NCBI RefSeq assembly: GCF_002283365.1
Contig: NZ_MQWD01000001.1
Location: forward strand, 3,545,951-3,609,950
Length of the DNA: 64,000 bases
DNA from: Rubrivirga marina
GTDB taxonomy: Bacteria; Bacteroidota; Rhodothermia; Rhodothermales; Rubricoccaceae
Reading direction: 5' to 3'
The translations under genes and the position numbers were made by a program. The notes beneath the pieces are model-generated. The model did no database searches and had not been told where the DNA came from. It was given only the letters and a program-made list of their open reading frames with translations. Shown here piece by piece: positions 42,574-51,344 of the stretch. Every line of letters starts with the position of its first letter. The first letter of the stretch is position 1.

Positions 42574-43278
42574 TTACGGCCGGAGCGCGAAGCGGACGAC
42601 GACCGTCGCCCGGACCTGGCTCGACCCGGCCGAGTACGCCGCCGGGTTCGCCGCGGCCTCCTCGACCACCACCTCGTCATAGCCGCCCATCCCACGATAG
42701 TAGGGCTGCACCATGGGGGCCCCTTGCTCGACGATGGCCTGGACGTCGCCGAGCGTCCGGCCGGCGGCCGTGGCCAGTCGCTGGGCCTTGGTACGGGCCC
42801 GCGCCATCGCCTCGTCGAGCGCGCGGTCCTGATACGGCCCGGACTCGCGGATCGTGTAGATCAGTCCGTCGAGCCGGTTCGCGCCGACCTCGACGACCGA
42901 CGCGACCAGCTCCGGGACGACCGCGAGGCTGTCGGTCTCGACCGCCACGATCCGGAAGGCCTGGTAGCCGTCGGGGCCGTTCGGCCCGTAGTTCTCGCCG
43001 AGGTTGAGGCCCTCGATCGTGATCTGTCGGTCCGCGATGCCGAACGAGCGGACCTGCGTGAGCACGCGGGCCATGTCGTCCTCGTGCTGGCGGAGCGCCC
43101 CGGCAGCCGTCTCCGCTCGGGTCTGAACGCCGAGGCGGATGACGGCGCGATCGGGCGGCGCCGTCACGGTCGCCGACCCGACGACGGTGACGGTGTTCGC
43201 GTCGAGGTCGAACTCGACGGTCTGGGCGGAGGCGGCGGAAGCCGCGAGGAGGACGAGGGCGGCGAAGAGAGCGCGCAT
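42574..43278 (-). CDS. SIMPL (DUF541) domain protein
   Basis: A 234-residue exported protein with signal MRALFAALVLLAASAASA. The SIMPL domain shows VTVVGSATVTAPPDRAVIRLGVQTRA and LDEAMARARTKAQRLATAAGRTLGDV. SIMPL proteins (e.g. BP26-like) form ring or channel-shaped oligomers in the periplasm; the function here is not known. It is upstream of the deaminase on the same strand and ends with TAA. Confidence 0.9.
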   Translation of the reverse strand: MRALFAALVLLAASAASAQTVEFDLDANTVTVVGSATVTAPPDRAVIRLGVQTRAETAAGALRQHEDDMARVLTQVRSFGIADRQITIEGLNLGENYGPNGPDGYQAFRIVAVETDSLAVVPELVASVVEVGANRLDGLIYTIRESGPYQDRALDEAMARARTKAQRLATAAGRTLGDVQAIVEQGAPMVQPYYRGMGGYDEVVVEEAAANPAAYSAGSSQVRATVVVRFALRP

Positions 43279-43326
43279 GGGAGCGAGAAGTGGGTGCCTC
43301 TCAAACGCCCCCCCGCCCCGTCTCGT

Positions 43327-44835
43327 CTACGGGTGGAGCCGGCCGAGGAGGCGCGGGAACGGCCCGGTCTCGCGGACGTGGGGGAGCCCGCACACGTAGG
43401 CGACAGTCCGCTCCAGCCCGAGGCCGAAGCCGGCGTGCGGCACGCTCCCGTACTTCCGGAGGTCGAAGTACCAGTCGAAGGCGCTCTCAGGCAGCCCGTG
43501 CGCCTCGACCTGGTCGCGGAGGAACTGGAGGTCCGTCGCCCGCTCGCCGCCGCCGACGATCTCGCCGTAGCCCTCGGGCGCGAGGACGTCCATGCCGAGC
43601 GCGAGGCGGTCGTCCTCGGGGTCGCGCTTCATGTAGAACGCCTTGACGGCCGCCGGGTAGCGGTGGACGATGACCGGGGTTTGGAAGTGGCGCGTGAGGA
43701 CCGTCTCGTCGGAGGCGCCGAAGTCGCTCCCCCACTCGAAGTCGCGGGCGCTGGCCTTCCACGTCGGGATGTTGCGGAGGCCCTCGGCGATCTCGTCGAG
43801 GCGGACATTGATCTCGATCTCGCGCGCGTCGATCCGCCGCTTCTCGCCCTTCTTGGCCTGCCCGTAGGCCGCGCGGTTCCGGTCGCGCTCTTCCTCGAGC
43901 GCGTGCTTCTCGTCCTCCAGACCCTCCTGCTCCGCGTCGAGCATGGTCTGCGTCGCGTCGCCGGTGAGGAGGTCGACGGCCTCGGAGTAGCTGAGGCGCG
44001 GGAACGGCGTCTGCATCGCGGCCTCCAGCTTGCCGACGTCGCGGCCGAGCGTCTCGAGCTCGTCGCGGCAGTCGGCGGTCACGGCCCGGAGGATGGCGAC
44101 GAGCAGCTCTTCGGCGACCTCCATGTTCATGGCGAGGTCGTAGAACGCCATCTCGGGCTCGATCATCCAGAACTCCGTGAGGTGCCGCCGCGTGCGGGAC
44201 TTCTCGGCGCGGAACGTCGGCCCGAAGGTGTAGATCTTGCCGTGGGCCATCGCCATGGCCTCGCCGTGGAGCTGGCCCGACTGCGTGAGGTAGGCCGGCT
44301 CGCCGAAGTAGTCGAGCTCGAACAGCGTCGACGTGCCCTCGACGGCGTTGCCCGTCAGGATCGGGGCGTCCATCTGGATGAACCCCTCGCCCTGGAAATA
44401 GGCGTGGATGGCCGTGATGATCCGGTTGCGGACGCGCATGGCGGCCCACTGGCGCTGGCTGCGGAGCCAGAGGTGCCGACGGTCCATCAGGAACTCGACG
44501 CCGTGGTCCTTCGGCGTGATCGGGTACGGCTCGGCGAGCGCGATCACCTCGACGGACGCGGCCTGGACCTCGACGCCGCCCCGCTGGCGGTCGTCGGCCT
44601 TCACCTCGCCGACGACGCGGAACGCGCTTTCCTGCGTCAGCGACGACGCGGCCTCGAACGCCTCCGCTCCGACCTGCTCCTCGTTGACGACGACCTGCAC
44701 GATGCCAGACCCGTCGCGGAGCTCGAGGAACCGCAGCCCCTTCGAGCCGCGCGCGTTGTACAGCCACCCGTTGACGGTGACGGTCTCCCCGACGTGGTCG
44801 GGCAGGGCTTCGACGCGGACGAACGGCTCGGTCAT
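43327..44835 (-). CDS. asnS: Asparaginyl-tRNA synthetase
   Basis: A class II aminoacyl-tRNA synthetase that charges tRNA-Asn. The N-terminal OB-fold has [24 protein letters not shown]. Motif 2 is in [25 protein letters not shown] and motif 3 in [18 protein letters not shown]. Between them, residues about 297-360 form a charged helical insertion ([38 protein letters not shown]), larger than in E. coli AsnS. Length 502 aa. A GTAGCTTCC element lies 33 bases before the ATG. Confidence 0.95.
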   Translation of the reverse strand: MTEPFVRVEALPDHVGETVTVNGWLYNARGSKGLRFLELRDGSGIVQVVVNEEQVGAEAFEAASSLTQESAFRVVGEVKADDRQRGGVEVQAASVEVIALAEPYPITPKDHGVEFLMDRRHLWLRSQRQWAAMRVRNRIITAIHAYFQGEGFIQMDAPILTGNAVEGTSTLFELDYFGEPAYLTQSGQLHGEAMAMAHGKIYTFGPTFRAEKSRTRRHLTEFWMIEPEMAFYDLAMNMEVAEELLVAILRAVTADCRDELETLGRDVGKLEAAMQTPFPRLSYSEAVDLLTGDATQTMLDAEQEGLEDEKHALEEERDRNRAAYGQAKKGEKRRIDAREIEINVRLDEIAEGLRNIPTWKASARDFEWGSDFGASDETVLTRHFQTPVIVHRYPAAVKAFYMKRDPEDDRLALGMDVLAPEGYGEIVGGGERATDLQFLRDQVEAHGLPESAFDWYFDLRKYGSVPHAGFGLGLERTVAYVCGLPHVRETGPFPRLLGRLHP

Positions 44836-44868
44836 GAGGGCAAGGCGGGGGTTCCGGGGAGAGAAACG

Positions 44869-44876
44869 GGAAGCTA
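44869..44876 (-). promoter_or_regulatory. Candidate promoter -7 element of asnS
   Basis: TAGCTTCC (within CGTAGCTTC) on the minus strand, 33 bases before the asnS ATG. Confidence 0.4.
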
Positions 44877-44940
44877 CGGGCGGCGCCCGACGGGAACTGG
44901 GAACGGGGAGATGGGGAATGGCAGATCTCCACCCCTTCCC

Positions 44941-44965
44941 GCCTCGGTGGGTGTGTGGCCGAGGC
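44941..44965. repeat. Dispersed palindrome copy upstream of asnS
   Basis: GCCTCGG, 11-base loop, CCGAGGC, next to Gly-rich-looking GGGAACTGGGAAC-type repeats in the gap between two genes. Confidence 0.5.
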
Positions 44966-44991
44966 CGACAGAGGGGCTCCCTGCACCTGGC

Positions 44992-45017
44992 GAGGGCGCT
45001 CCGGCTGGAGCGCCCTC
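44992..45017. terminator. Perfect 11-base hairpin after the GWxTD gene
   Basis: GAGGGCGCTCC, loop GGCT, GGAGCGCCCTC. It lies about 32 bases after the GWxTD gene stop (minus). No T-run follows on that strand, so its role as a terminator is uncertain. Confidence 0.45.
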
Positions 45018-45049
45018 TCCCCGTTGCCCTGTTCCTCGTCCCCTTCTCC

Positions 45050-46447
45050 CTACCGGATCAGCTGCGCCTCCCAGTTGGGGATCGACACCTCGCCGGTCAC
45101 GTCCGAGTGGATGAGCTCGTAGCGGTCCGACGAGTAGCGGTCGACGAACACGAAGAAGGCCTGCCCCTCTCCCGGAATGTTGTCGTAGCGCCAGATCTCG
45201 TGCTGGAGCATGCCTGCTTCGAACGGCCGACGGTCGATCTCCGTCGGCGGGCCGTACGTGAGGAAGATCCGTCCGCGGTCGGTCTGGTACGGCTCCTGCC
45301 CGAACTCGCTGAACCGCTGGGTCACGACCCGGAGGCGGTTGTAGAAGTTCTGGCGGGCCTCGTTGACGGACGGGACGCCGTCCTCGTCGCGCGTGGCCCA
45401 GAAGGCGGCGAGGAAGGCGCGGCGCTCCTCGTCCGTCGTGAGCGCGGCCATCTGCGCCTCCTCCCGCCCGGTCGCGATCACGCGGGCGTGGGCGAGGTTC
45501 TGAAGGAGCTCCTCCTCCCCCATCGCCCCGTACAGGGTCTCCTCGAACGACATCGCGTCGCCCGTCGCGACCGGCGCCACGTCCGGGTTGATGACGAAGA
45601 ACCGCTTGCTCTGCTCGGCGACCGCCTCGTTGGCCTCGTTCAACGCCACGAGGCGCAGGTAGTAGATCCCGCTCGGCAGCGTGCTCACGTCGATCTGCCC
45701 CGCGATGACGTCGACCGGCTTGACGGACCGGTCGAGCCGATCCTCGTGGTCGGGCAGCGCAGCGCCCGTCGCGCTCTCGGCGACGAACGAGACGAGCGTG
45801 TAGTCCTCGGTCGCGTCCGGCGGCCCGTAGACCTCGGCGTAGTAGCGGACGGCCGCGCCGTCGCCGCCATAGAAGGCGTCGGGGTTGGGGCGGATCGAGA
45901 GGCCGCTTTTGGAGAGCGGATCGGTGGGGTCGGTGGTCGGCCGGATCCGCGTCGCCAGCTGCACGGCCGAGATCGCGGTCCCCCGGGCCTCAGCGTAATT
46001 GGGGACGGTGAGGTTGAGGAGCGCGCGGACCTCCTGCTCGCCCTCCGGCATCAGCGTCACGTCGACCTCGTACTCGCCCGGAGCCACCGCGAGGCGGACC
46101 TGCTCGACGAACACCTGGGTCGACGTCAGCGCCGTCGTATCGTCGACGGCGTACGCGAACGGGAGGGTCCGGTCGTACGCCGGCGCGGCCTCGGCGCCCG
46201 ACGGCGCCGCCTGCGCGACGGGCCGCACGACGATGTGGGTCGGGACGACGGCCTCGAAGCCGGACGCCGCTGGCTCAAACGGGAGCGTCGCCGCGCGGAA
46301 CGACAGGTAGAGTTCGACGAGCGACTGGTCCTCCGAATACTGGAACGTCGCGGCGTCGGGGCGGAACACGATGGGCTCCTGCGCAGACGGCGCGACAGCA
46401 GACAGAGCGAGCGCAGTGAGCGCCAGGGCGCGTAGAGATCGGGTCAT
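45050..46447 (-). CDS. Exported GWxTD-domain protein
   Basis: A 465-residue protein with a signal peptide ([22 protein letters not shown]). The first two-thirds are beta-rich and Pro/Ala-poor repeats ([28 protein letters not shown]). The C-terminal part has the GWxTD pattern: [32 protein letters not shown] and [20 protein letters not shown] followed by [11 protein letters not shown]. The family is common in Bacteroidota and Acidobacteriota but has no assigned reaction. A TATCTTCG element lies 43 bases upstream. It is divergent from pckA. Confidence 0.85.
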   Translation of the reverse strand: MTRSLRALALTALALSAVAPSAQEPIVFRPDAATFQYSEDQSLVELYLSFRAATLPFEPAASGFEAVVPTHIVVRPVAQAAPSGAEAAPAYDRTLPFAYAVDDTTALTSTQVFVEQVRLAVAPGEYEVDVTLMPEGEQEVRALLNLTVPNYAEARGTAISAVQLATRIRPTTDPTDPLSKSGLSIRPNPDAFYGGDGAAVRYYAEVYGPPDATEDYTLVSFVAESATGAALPDHEDRLDRSVKPVDVIAGQIDVSTLPSGIYYLRLVALNEANEAVAEQSKRFFVINPDVAPVATGDAMSFEETLYGAMGEEELLQNLAHARVIATGREEAQMAALTTDEERRAFLAAFWATRDEDGVPSVNEARQNFYNRLRVVTQRFSEFGQEPYQTDRGRIFLTYGPPTEIDRRPFEAGMLQHEIWRYDNIPGEGQAFFVFVDRYSSDRYELIHSDVTGEVSIPNWEAQLIR

Positions 46448-46489
46448 TCGGAGCAAAAAAAGCGGTGTGTGGACCCGTAACGGGCAGGG

Positions 46490-46497
46490 CGAAGATA
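46490..46497 (-). promoter_or_regulatory. Candidate promoter -7 element of the GWxTD gene
   Basis: TATCTTCG on the minus strand, 43 bases before ATG 46447, in the divergent pckA region. Confidence 0.35.
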
Positions 46498-46543
46498 ACG
46501 TGCGTTGCCCCCGGTCCCCGGACCGCCGCCGGGAGTGGGACCG

Positions 46544-46551
46544 TAGGTTTG
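46544..46551 (+). promoter_or_regulatory. Candidate promoter -7 element of pckA
   Basis: TAGGTTTG is an exact TAnnTTTG match, 62 bases before the pckA ATG. No TTTG is found at the ideal -33 spacing. Confidence 0.45.
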
Positions 46552-46582
46552 TGCCTCTCGCCTCATTTCGTCCTCCATTCTC

Positions 46583-46594
46583 GGAAGCGCTTCC
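46583..46594 (+). promoter_or_regulatory. LacI/CcpA-type operator candidate before pckA
   Basis: The 12-base perfect palindrome GGAAGCGCTTCC has the CG-centred form of LacI/GalR-family sites. It lies between the candidate promoter and the pckA start, where binding would block transcription. Confidence 0.4.
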
Positions 46595-46613
46595 AGCGCG
46601 CCGCCCCCTCCGT

Positions 46614-48224
46614 ATGAACGCCCCGGAACCGGTCCTCCGCCATCTCGCCGAGCTCGGTCTCGACCGCACGCAGACCGTCTACTACAACCTCCCCCCCGCC
46701 CGCCTCGTCGAGCTCTCCGTCCGCCGGGGCGAGGGCCGGCTGACGGCCGGCGGCCCGCTCGCGACGCGGACGGACCCGCACACCGGCCGCTCCCCCAACG
46801 ACCGGTTCATCGTCCGCGAGGAGACCAGTGAGGACGCCGTCGCCTGGGGCGCGACCAACCGGCCGATCTCCGAGGACGCCTTCGACCGGCTCCACGGCGC
46901 GATGAAGCGCTACGCGACCGGCCGCGACCTCTTCGTCCGCGACTGCTACGCCGGCGCCGACCCGCGCTACCGCGTCAGGGTCCGCGTGATCACGGAGAAG
47001 GCGTGGCACTCGATCTTTGCCCACAACATGTTCCTCCGACCGGCCACCGAGGAGGAGTTGGAGGAGTTCGAGCCGGACTACACCGTCCTTGACCTCTGCG
47101 ACTTCAAGGCGACCGAGAAGGTCAACGCGGAGCTCAACTCGTCGACGTTCGTCCTCCTCCACCTCGGGCGCGGGCTCGTCCTCATCGGCGGGACGAACTA
47201 CGCCGGCGAGATCAAGAAGTCGATCTTCTCGGCGCTCAACTTCGTGCTCCCGGACAAGGGCGTCCTCCCCATGCACTGCTCGGCCAGCGAGGCCGTCGGC
47301 GGGGGCAACACGGCCGTGTTCTTCGGGCTCAGCGGCACGGGCAAGACGACCCTCTCGGCCGACGCCCGCCGCGTCCTCATCGGCGACGACGAGCACGGGT
47401 GGAGCGAGGAGGGCGTGTTCAACTTCGAGGGCGGGTGCTACGCCAAGGCGATTCGCCTGAGCCCCGAGGGCGAGCCCGAGATCTACGACACGACGCGCGA
47501 GTTCGGCACGCTCGCCGAGAACGTCGCGCTCCTCCCCGACCGGTCGATCGACTTCGACGACGCGACGATCACGGAGAACACGCGCCTCTCGTACCCGATC
47601 TCCTTCATCCCGAACGCCAGCGAAGACGGGATGGGCGGCGTCCCCGAGACCGTCCTCTTCCTCACGGCCGACGCGTTCGGCGTGCTCCCGCCGATCGCGA
47701 AGCTCACGCCGGAGCAGGCGCAGTACCACTTCCTCAGCGGCTACACGGCCAAGGTGGCCGGGACCGAGCGGGGCGTGACCGAGCCCAAGGCGACGTTCTC
47801 GGCCTGCTTCGGCGAGCCGTTCATGGTCCTCCCGCCGAGCCGCTACGCCGAGATGCTCGGCGAGCGGATCGAACGAACGGGCGCCCGCGTGTTCCTCGTC
47901 AACACGGGGTGGACCGGCGGGCCGTACGGGACGGGCGAGCGGATGAAGCTGGCCTGGACGCGCCGGATGGTCGACGCCGCGCTGGCGGGCGAACTCGACA
48001 GCGTCGAGACGGAGACGGAGCCCGTCTTCGGCCTTGAGGTGCCCGTCGCCATCGACGGCGTCCCGGATTCGGTCCTCCACCCCCGCCAGACGTGGGCCGA
48101 CACCGACGCCTACGACGCGAAGGCCAGCCAGCTCGCGGAGATGTTCGCGGACAACTTCGAGAAGTACCGCGAGAACGTGTCGGAGGAGGTCCGGCAGGCC
48201 GGCCCGGCCCGCGCGATGGCATGA
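46614..48224 (+). CDS. pckA: Phosphoenolpyruvate carboxykinase (ATP)
   Basis: PckA converts oxaloacetate and ATP to PEP, the first step of gluconeogenesis. The substrate region has TDPHTGRSPNDRFIV and GTNYAGEIKKSIFSALNFVLP. The ATP P-loop GLSGTGKTT is at residues 238-246, followed by LIGDDEHGW and ENTRLSYPISFIPNA. The family end is GTERGVTEPKATFSACFG and NTGWTGGPYGTGERMKL. Length 536 aa is typical. A LacI-type operator candidate lies in the leader, suggesting catabolite control. It is divergent from the GWxTD gene. Confidence 0.97.
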   Translation: MNAPEPVLRHLAELGLDRTQTVYYNLPPARLVELSVRRGEGRLTAGGPLATRTDPHTGRSPNDRFIVREETSEDAVAWGATNRPISEDAFDRLHGAMKRYATGRDLFVRDCYAGADPRYRVRVRVITEKAWHSIFAHNMFLRPATEEELEEFEPDYTVLDLCDFKATEKVNAELNSSTFVLLHLGRGLVLIGGTNYAGEIKKSIFSALNFVLPDKGVLPMHCSASEAVGGGNTAVFFGLSGTGKTTLSADARRVLIGDDEHGWSEEGVFNFEGGCYAKAIRLSPEGEPEIYDTTREFGTLAENVALLPDRSIDFDDATITENTRLSYPISFIPNASEDGMGGVPETVLFLTADAFGVLPPIAKLTPEQAQYHFLSGYTAKVAGTERGVTEPKATFSACFGEPFMVLPPSRYAEMLGERIERTGARVFLVNTGWTGGPYGTGERMKLAWTRRMVDAALAGELDSVETETEPVFGLEVPVAIDGVPDSVLHPRQTWADTDAYDAKASQLAEMFADNFEKYRENVSEEVRQAGPARAMA

Positions 48225-48232
48225 GAGAAGTG

Positions 48233-48304
48233 GGACGTGGAGGCGCCCCGAGTGACGGTCCGTCTGGCGGATTCTCGTCTCCCGGGGTGACCCTCCACGT
48301 TCCC
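48233..48304. repeat. Long inverted repeat after pckA
   Basis: ACGTGGAGG near the start and CCTCCACGT near the end pair across about 50 bases, with partial inner pairing (CGCCCCGAG / CTCCCGGGG). It fills the gap between pckA and the next gene; end coordinates are approximate. It may be the pckA transcript end. Confidence 0.4.
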
Positions 48305-48306
48305 CC

Positions 48307-49149
48307 ATGCCCACGCTCCCCGCCCTCCGCCTGCTCCTCGCCGGGCTCCTCCTCGTCGGCCTCGCCGGCTGCGACGCCTTCGGCGGCGGCGATCCCTCGC
48401 TCGCCGACGTCCTCACCGCTGTGACGGTCGGGACCACCGAGGCCGACCTCGTCTCGGACGACGTTCCAACTGACGGGTCCGGCACCGCTCCCGCACTAGA
48501 CGGCGGCGGCCAGATCGTCCGCGGCGGCTCCGCGATCTTCAGCCTCACCCCGAACGGCGCCGACCGGATCTACGTCGGCGTCGAGGGCGAGGATGGGCGC
48601 TACGAGGCCCCCATCACGGGCGCCGGCGCGACGACGCTCGTCATCACGACGAACGGCGAGGATACGGCCACGAGCTACGTCCTCCTCGTCGCGACCGAGG
48701 CCGACGGCACCGTGAGTGCGGTCGTGCGCCGGACGCTGACCGTCAACGCAGAGGCCAACGCCTCCGGGCAGATCCAGGTCAGCCTGAACTGGAACGCCCC
48801 GGTCGATCTCGACCTCCACCTCGAGACGCCCGAGGAGGAGGATATCTACTACGGCAACGACGTCGGCAGCACCGGAGGCGAGCTCGACCTCGATTCGAAC
48901 GCCGGGTGCGGCCTCGACCGCGTCGACAACGAGAACATCGCGTGGCCCGAGGGCACCACGCCCTCGTCCGGCACGTACGTCGTTCGCGTCGACTACTGGT
49001 CGGCCTGCTCCGTGACGACCCCGGTCCCGTTCGTCGTGACGGTCAACGTCCGCGGGTCCGTCCGCACGTTCCAAGGGGTCTTCCAGCCCGGCGACGCTGA
49101 CCGTGGCGGCGCCTTCGACGGCCGGGAGATCCACACGTTCACGTTCTAA
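48307..49149 (+). CDS. YfaP/DUF2135-type lipoprotein
   Basis: A 280-residue lipoprotein (signal with LVGLAGC lipobox). The C-terminal half matches the YfaP (DUF2135) domain: VSLNWNAPVDLDLHLETPEEE, DVGSTGGELDLDSNAGCGLDRVDNENI and SGTYVVRVDYWSAC. The domain is secreted in many Bacteroidota and resembles adhesin-like beta-sandwiches; its role is unknown. It follows pckA beyond an inverted repeat, and the PIN gene starts 50 bases after its stop. Confidence 0.85.
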   Translation: MPTLPALRLLLAGLLLVGLAGCDAFGGGDPSLADVLTAVTVGTTEADLVSDDVPTDGSGTAPALDGGGQIVRGGSAIFSLTPNGADRIYVGVEGEDGRYEAPITGAGATTLVITTNGEDTATSYVLLVATEADGTVSAVVRRTLTVNAEANASGQIQVSLNWNAPVDLDLHLETPEEEDIYYGNDVGSTGGELDLDSNAGCGLDRVDNENIAWPEGTTPSSGTYVVRVDYWSACSVTTPVPFVVTVNVRGSVRTFQGVFQPGDADRGGAFDGREIHTFTF

Positions 49150-49199
49150 GCGACGACCGCGGCGGGCCCGTCGGACGGTCCTCGGCCCCTTCCCCTGCC

Positions 49200-49610
49200 G
49201 TGTCCTCACACGACGCCCCGCGCGCGGTCCTCGACACGAATGTGCTGGTGGCCGCCGGCTTCCGCCCGCGCTCCGCGTCGGGCCGGCTGGCGGCCGCCGT
49301 GCGCGACGGGCGTCTCCTCGCCCTCTGGACCGAGGCGACGCGCGCCGAAGCCGTCTCCGTCCTCGGCCGGATCCCTCCGCTGCGGCCCGCCGACCTCGGC
49401 GCCCTCTTCCCCGAGGCGGGGCAGGTCCAGCTCCTGCTCGACTCAGACCGCTTCGACCGCGTGCCGGGCCCCGCCGATCGCACGTTCGCGGCGCTGGCGA
49501 GCGCCGCCGGTGCCCCGCTCGTCACGGCCGACGCACCGTTGGCCGAGGGCGCCCGCGCCCACGGCGTCGACGTCCGGGCACCCAGCGAGGCCGCCCGGTC
49601 GCTCCTCTAG
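49200..49610 (+). CDS. PIN-domain protein
   Basis: A 136-residue PIN-fold protein, a family of metal-dependent ribonucleases. The N-terminal VLDTNVLVAAGF carries the first acidic residues, TEATRAEAVSVL the central Glu, and PADRTFAALA then LVTADAPLAEGA the C-terminal Asp residues. It starts with GTG. The family includes VapC toxins, but no antitoxin-like gene is adjacent. Its stop shares the tetranucleotide CTAG with the stop of the convergent DUF3667 gene. Confidence 0.85.
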   Translation: MSSHDAPRAVLDTNVLVAAGFRPRSASGRLAAAVRDGRLLALWTEATRAEAVSVLGRIPPLRPADLGALFPEAGQVQLLLDSDRFDRVPGPADRTFAALASAAGAPLVTADAPLAEGARAHGVDVRAPSEAARSLL

Positions 49611-50890
49611 CTGCTGAGTGCCGCGGCGAGCACGATGACGCCGACCAGTCCCCAGAACAGGACGATCGAATAGGCCCACCCGAGCACGAGCGCTTTCGCG
49701 ACCGTCTTGGTCCAGCCCTGCCCGTAGACTCGCTTCTGCGCGAGAAGGAAGTAGAGCGGGATCCCACCCCAGAACAGGACGAGGGACAGCGTGCGAGCCC
49801 ACTCGGCCGTCGTGATCGCCAGCAGGCAGGCAATGACGGTGAACACGAGGAACGCGAAGGCGTGGGTGTGGAGTCCGAAGACGAGGTGCTCGGCGTAATA
49901 CCAGTCTCGGCGGACGTAGAGAACCTTGAGGAGGAGAGCGAAGACGGGCAGGATGAGGAACAGCGCCGTGGGCACCCGCCCGATGGCCTCGCGCGCGAAC
50001 GCCGCGCCCGCCTCGGCGATCTCCCCCCGGCTCCGGGCCGCGTTGATCCGACGGATCGCCCCGGACCGAGCCAGGCCCTCGGGAAGGTTGATGTTCGCGT
50101 TCGTCTCGGGGTAGATCCGCGCCCGCGCCTCGTGGATGTCGGCCAAGCGGACGGTGCTGTCTGGTGGCAGCGCGCTGAGAAGGGCTGCCTCCAGGCGCCA
50201 CCTTCGAAGCCGGTCGGCGGCGTCGCCCCGCGTGTCGTCGAGGGTGTCCTGAACGTCTTCCAGATCGTCGAGGAGGTCGTCGTCCGCGTCGGAGGCGATT
50301 CCGGCCGAGTCGGCTTGGACAGCCGCCGAGTCAGCGGCGGGCACCTGGAGCCGGTCGACGATGGCCTGCAACGAGTCGACTTCGGCCCGCTCCTCGGCCG
50401 CCTCAATCGGTGCGGCGGCGATGTTGGCCTCGACCTCCGCGAGATGGTCGGCGACGACCACGGTCGAATCGGGGTCGGCGCCCCCCGTCGAGATCGTCTC
50501 GCGGAGTCGCTCGGCCGGGTCTAGCAGTGTGAGGAGGACGAAGAAGAGGAGCGTCGACGTCAGGTACACCCGGAGCGGCCGGAGGTACCGCCGCCGCCGC
50601 CCCTCGACGTAGGCGACCGTCAGCGCGCCGGGCCGGAACAGCAGGTCGCGGAGCGTGACCCACACGCGCCCATCGACTCCGAAGAACTCCGACGCCGACC
50701 GGGCGAGGAACCGGTGGACGGGCTGGCGGAGCGGCTGGTCGCGCTGTCCGCACGCGGCGCAGTAGGCCCCAGCGATCGGTTCTCCGCAGTTCGCACACGT
50801 CCCCCGACCGGAGGGCGGCGCGGGGTCGCCGGGGTGCGGCTCCTCCTCGTCGGCGAGCGCGGAATAGAGGGTCGGGTCGATGTCGGACAC
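49607..50890 (-). CDS. DUF3667 zinc-ribbon membrane protein
   Basis: A 427-residue membrane protein. Residues about 32-48 form a zinc ribbon (CANCGEPIAGAYCAACG). The N-terminal DUF3667 region continues RDLLFRPGALTVAYVEGRRRRYLRPLRVYL, followed by a hydrophobic segment. A long extracytoplasmic, Asp-rich region (residues about 140-250) separates this from four C-terminal membrane helices (VPTALFLILPVFALLLKVL; AFAFLVFTVIACLLAI; TLSLVLFWGGIPLYFLLA; YSIVLFWGLVGVIVLAAAL). The family is widespread but unassigned. It starts with GTG. Confidence 0.88.
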   Translation of the reverse strand: MSDIDPTLYSALADEEEPHPGDPAPPSGRGTCANCGEPIAGAYCAACGQRDQPLRQPVHRFLARSASEFFGVDGRVWVTLRDLLFRPGALTVAYVEGRRRRYLRPLRVYLTSTLLFFVLLTLLDPAERLRETISTGGADPDSTVVVADHLAEVEANIAAAPIEAAEERAEVDSLQAIVDRLQVPAADSAAVQADSAGIASDADDDLLDDLEDVQDTLDDTRGDAADRLRRWRLEAALLSALPPDSTVRLADIHEARARIYPETNANINLPEGLARSGAIRRINAARSRGEIAEAGAAFAREAIGRVPTALFLILPVFALLLKVLYVRRDWYYAEHLVFGLHTHAFAFLVFTVIACLLAITTAEWARTLSLVLFWGGIPLYFLLAQKRVYGQGWTKTVAKALVLGWAYSIVLFWGLVGVIVLAAALSS

Positions 50891-50909
50891 GGCAGGGAGC
50901 GCGGACGCT

Positions 50910-50917
50910 CCAACCTA
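50910..50917 (-). promoter_or_regulatory. Candidate promoter -7 element of the DUF3667 gene
   Basis: TAGGTTGG on the minus strand, 20 bases before GTG 50890, resembling TAnnTTTG. A small hairpin (GGAGCG, CGGA, CGCTCC at 50897-50912) overlaps it. Confidence 0.35.
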
Positions 50918-51020
50918 CGCGGAGCGCCTTCGTGAACGTGTCGCAAACTGCACGCCCTCCGCTCCACGGCCCTCCGCCGGACCCGAATCCGAACGCATGG
51001 GTGAGCCCCTCCCCCTGTCC

Positions 51021-51344
51021 ATGCGGCGTGTCCTCCTCGCCTGGGCCCTCCTCCCCGCCTCCGCTCACGCGCAGCGCTCGGTCGAGTAATGGTCCGGGAC
51101 CGACCTCGGCAGTGGCCGGATCGTCGACAGCCCCCGCGTCAGCCACCCACGGTTGAACTCGCTCGACGTCGAGATCGTCACGCACAGACGCGGTGCGGAT
51201 CCGGTGATCGTCGCGAGCGACAGGTACGTGCTCGTCGCCACCGTGGCCGACGACGAGACGCTGGCAGACTGCACCGCGCCCCGCGTGGGATGCGCCAACG
51301 TCGAGGCCGGCCCGGGTGGGCGCGGGATCCTCATCGGCGACGGA
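51021..51344 (+). pseudogene. Decayed secreted-protein gene with in-frame stop
   Basis: An ATG at 51021 starts a clear signal peptide (MRRVLLAWALLPASAHAQ) followed after four codons by TAA (51087). Reading on in the same frame gives a protein-like, GC3-rich stretch (WSGTDLGSGRIVDSP; LNSLDVEIVTHRRGADPVI; YVLVATVADDETLADC) without further stops until it collides with the opposite-strand phosphoesterase gene at 51345. This looks like a secreted-protein gene inactivated by one stop and truncated at its 3' end. The family is not recognised. The stretch 50918-51020 upstream shows nothing more. Confidence 0.55.

Noticed and set aside
42569-42576. TAACCTTG just before the deaminase ATG, suggesting a leaderless promoter
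   Set aside because: It includes the SIMPL stop codon, and the two genes are eight bases apart, so an operon explains the spacing better.
49200-49610. PIN protein as VapC toxin of a toxin-antitoxin pair
   Set aside because: No small antitoxin-like gene lies on either side; the neighbours are a lipoprotein and a membrane protein.
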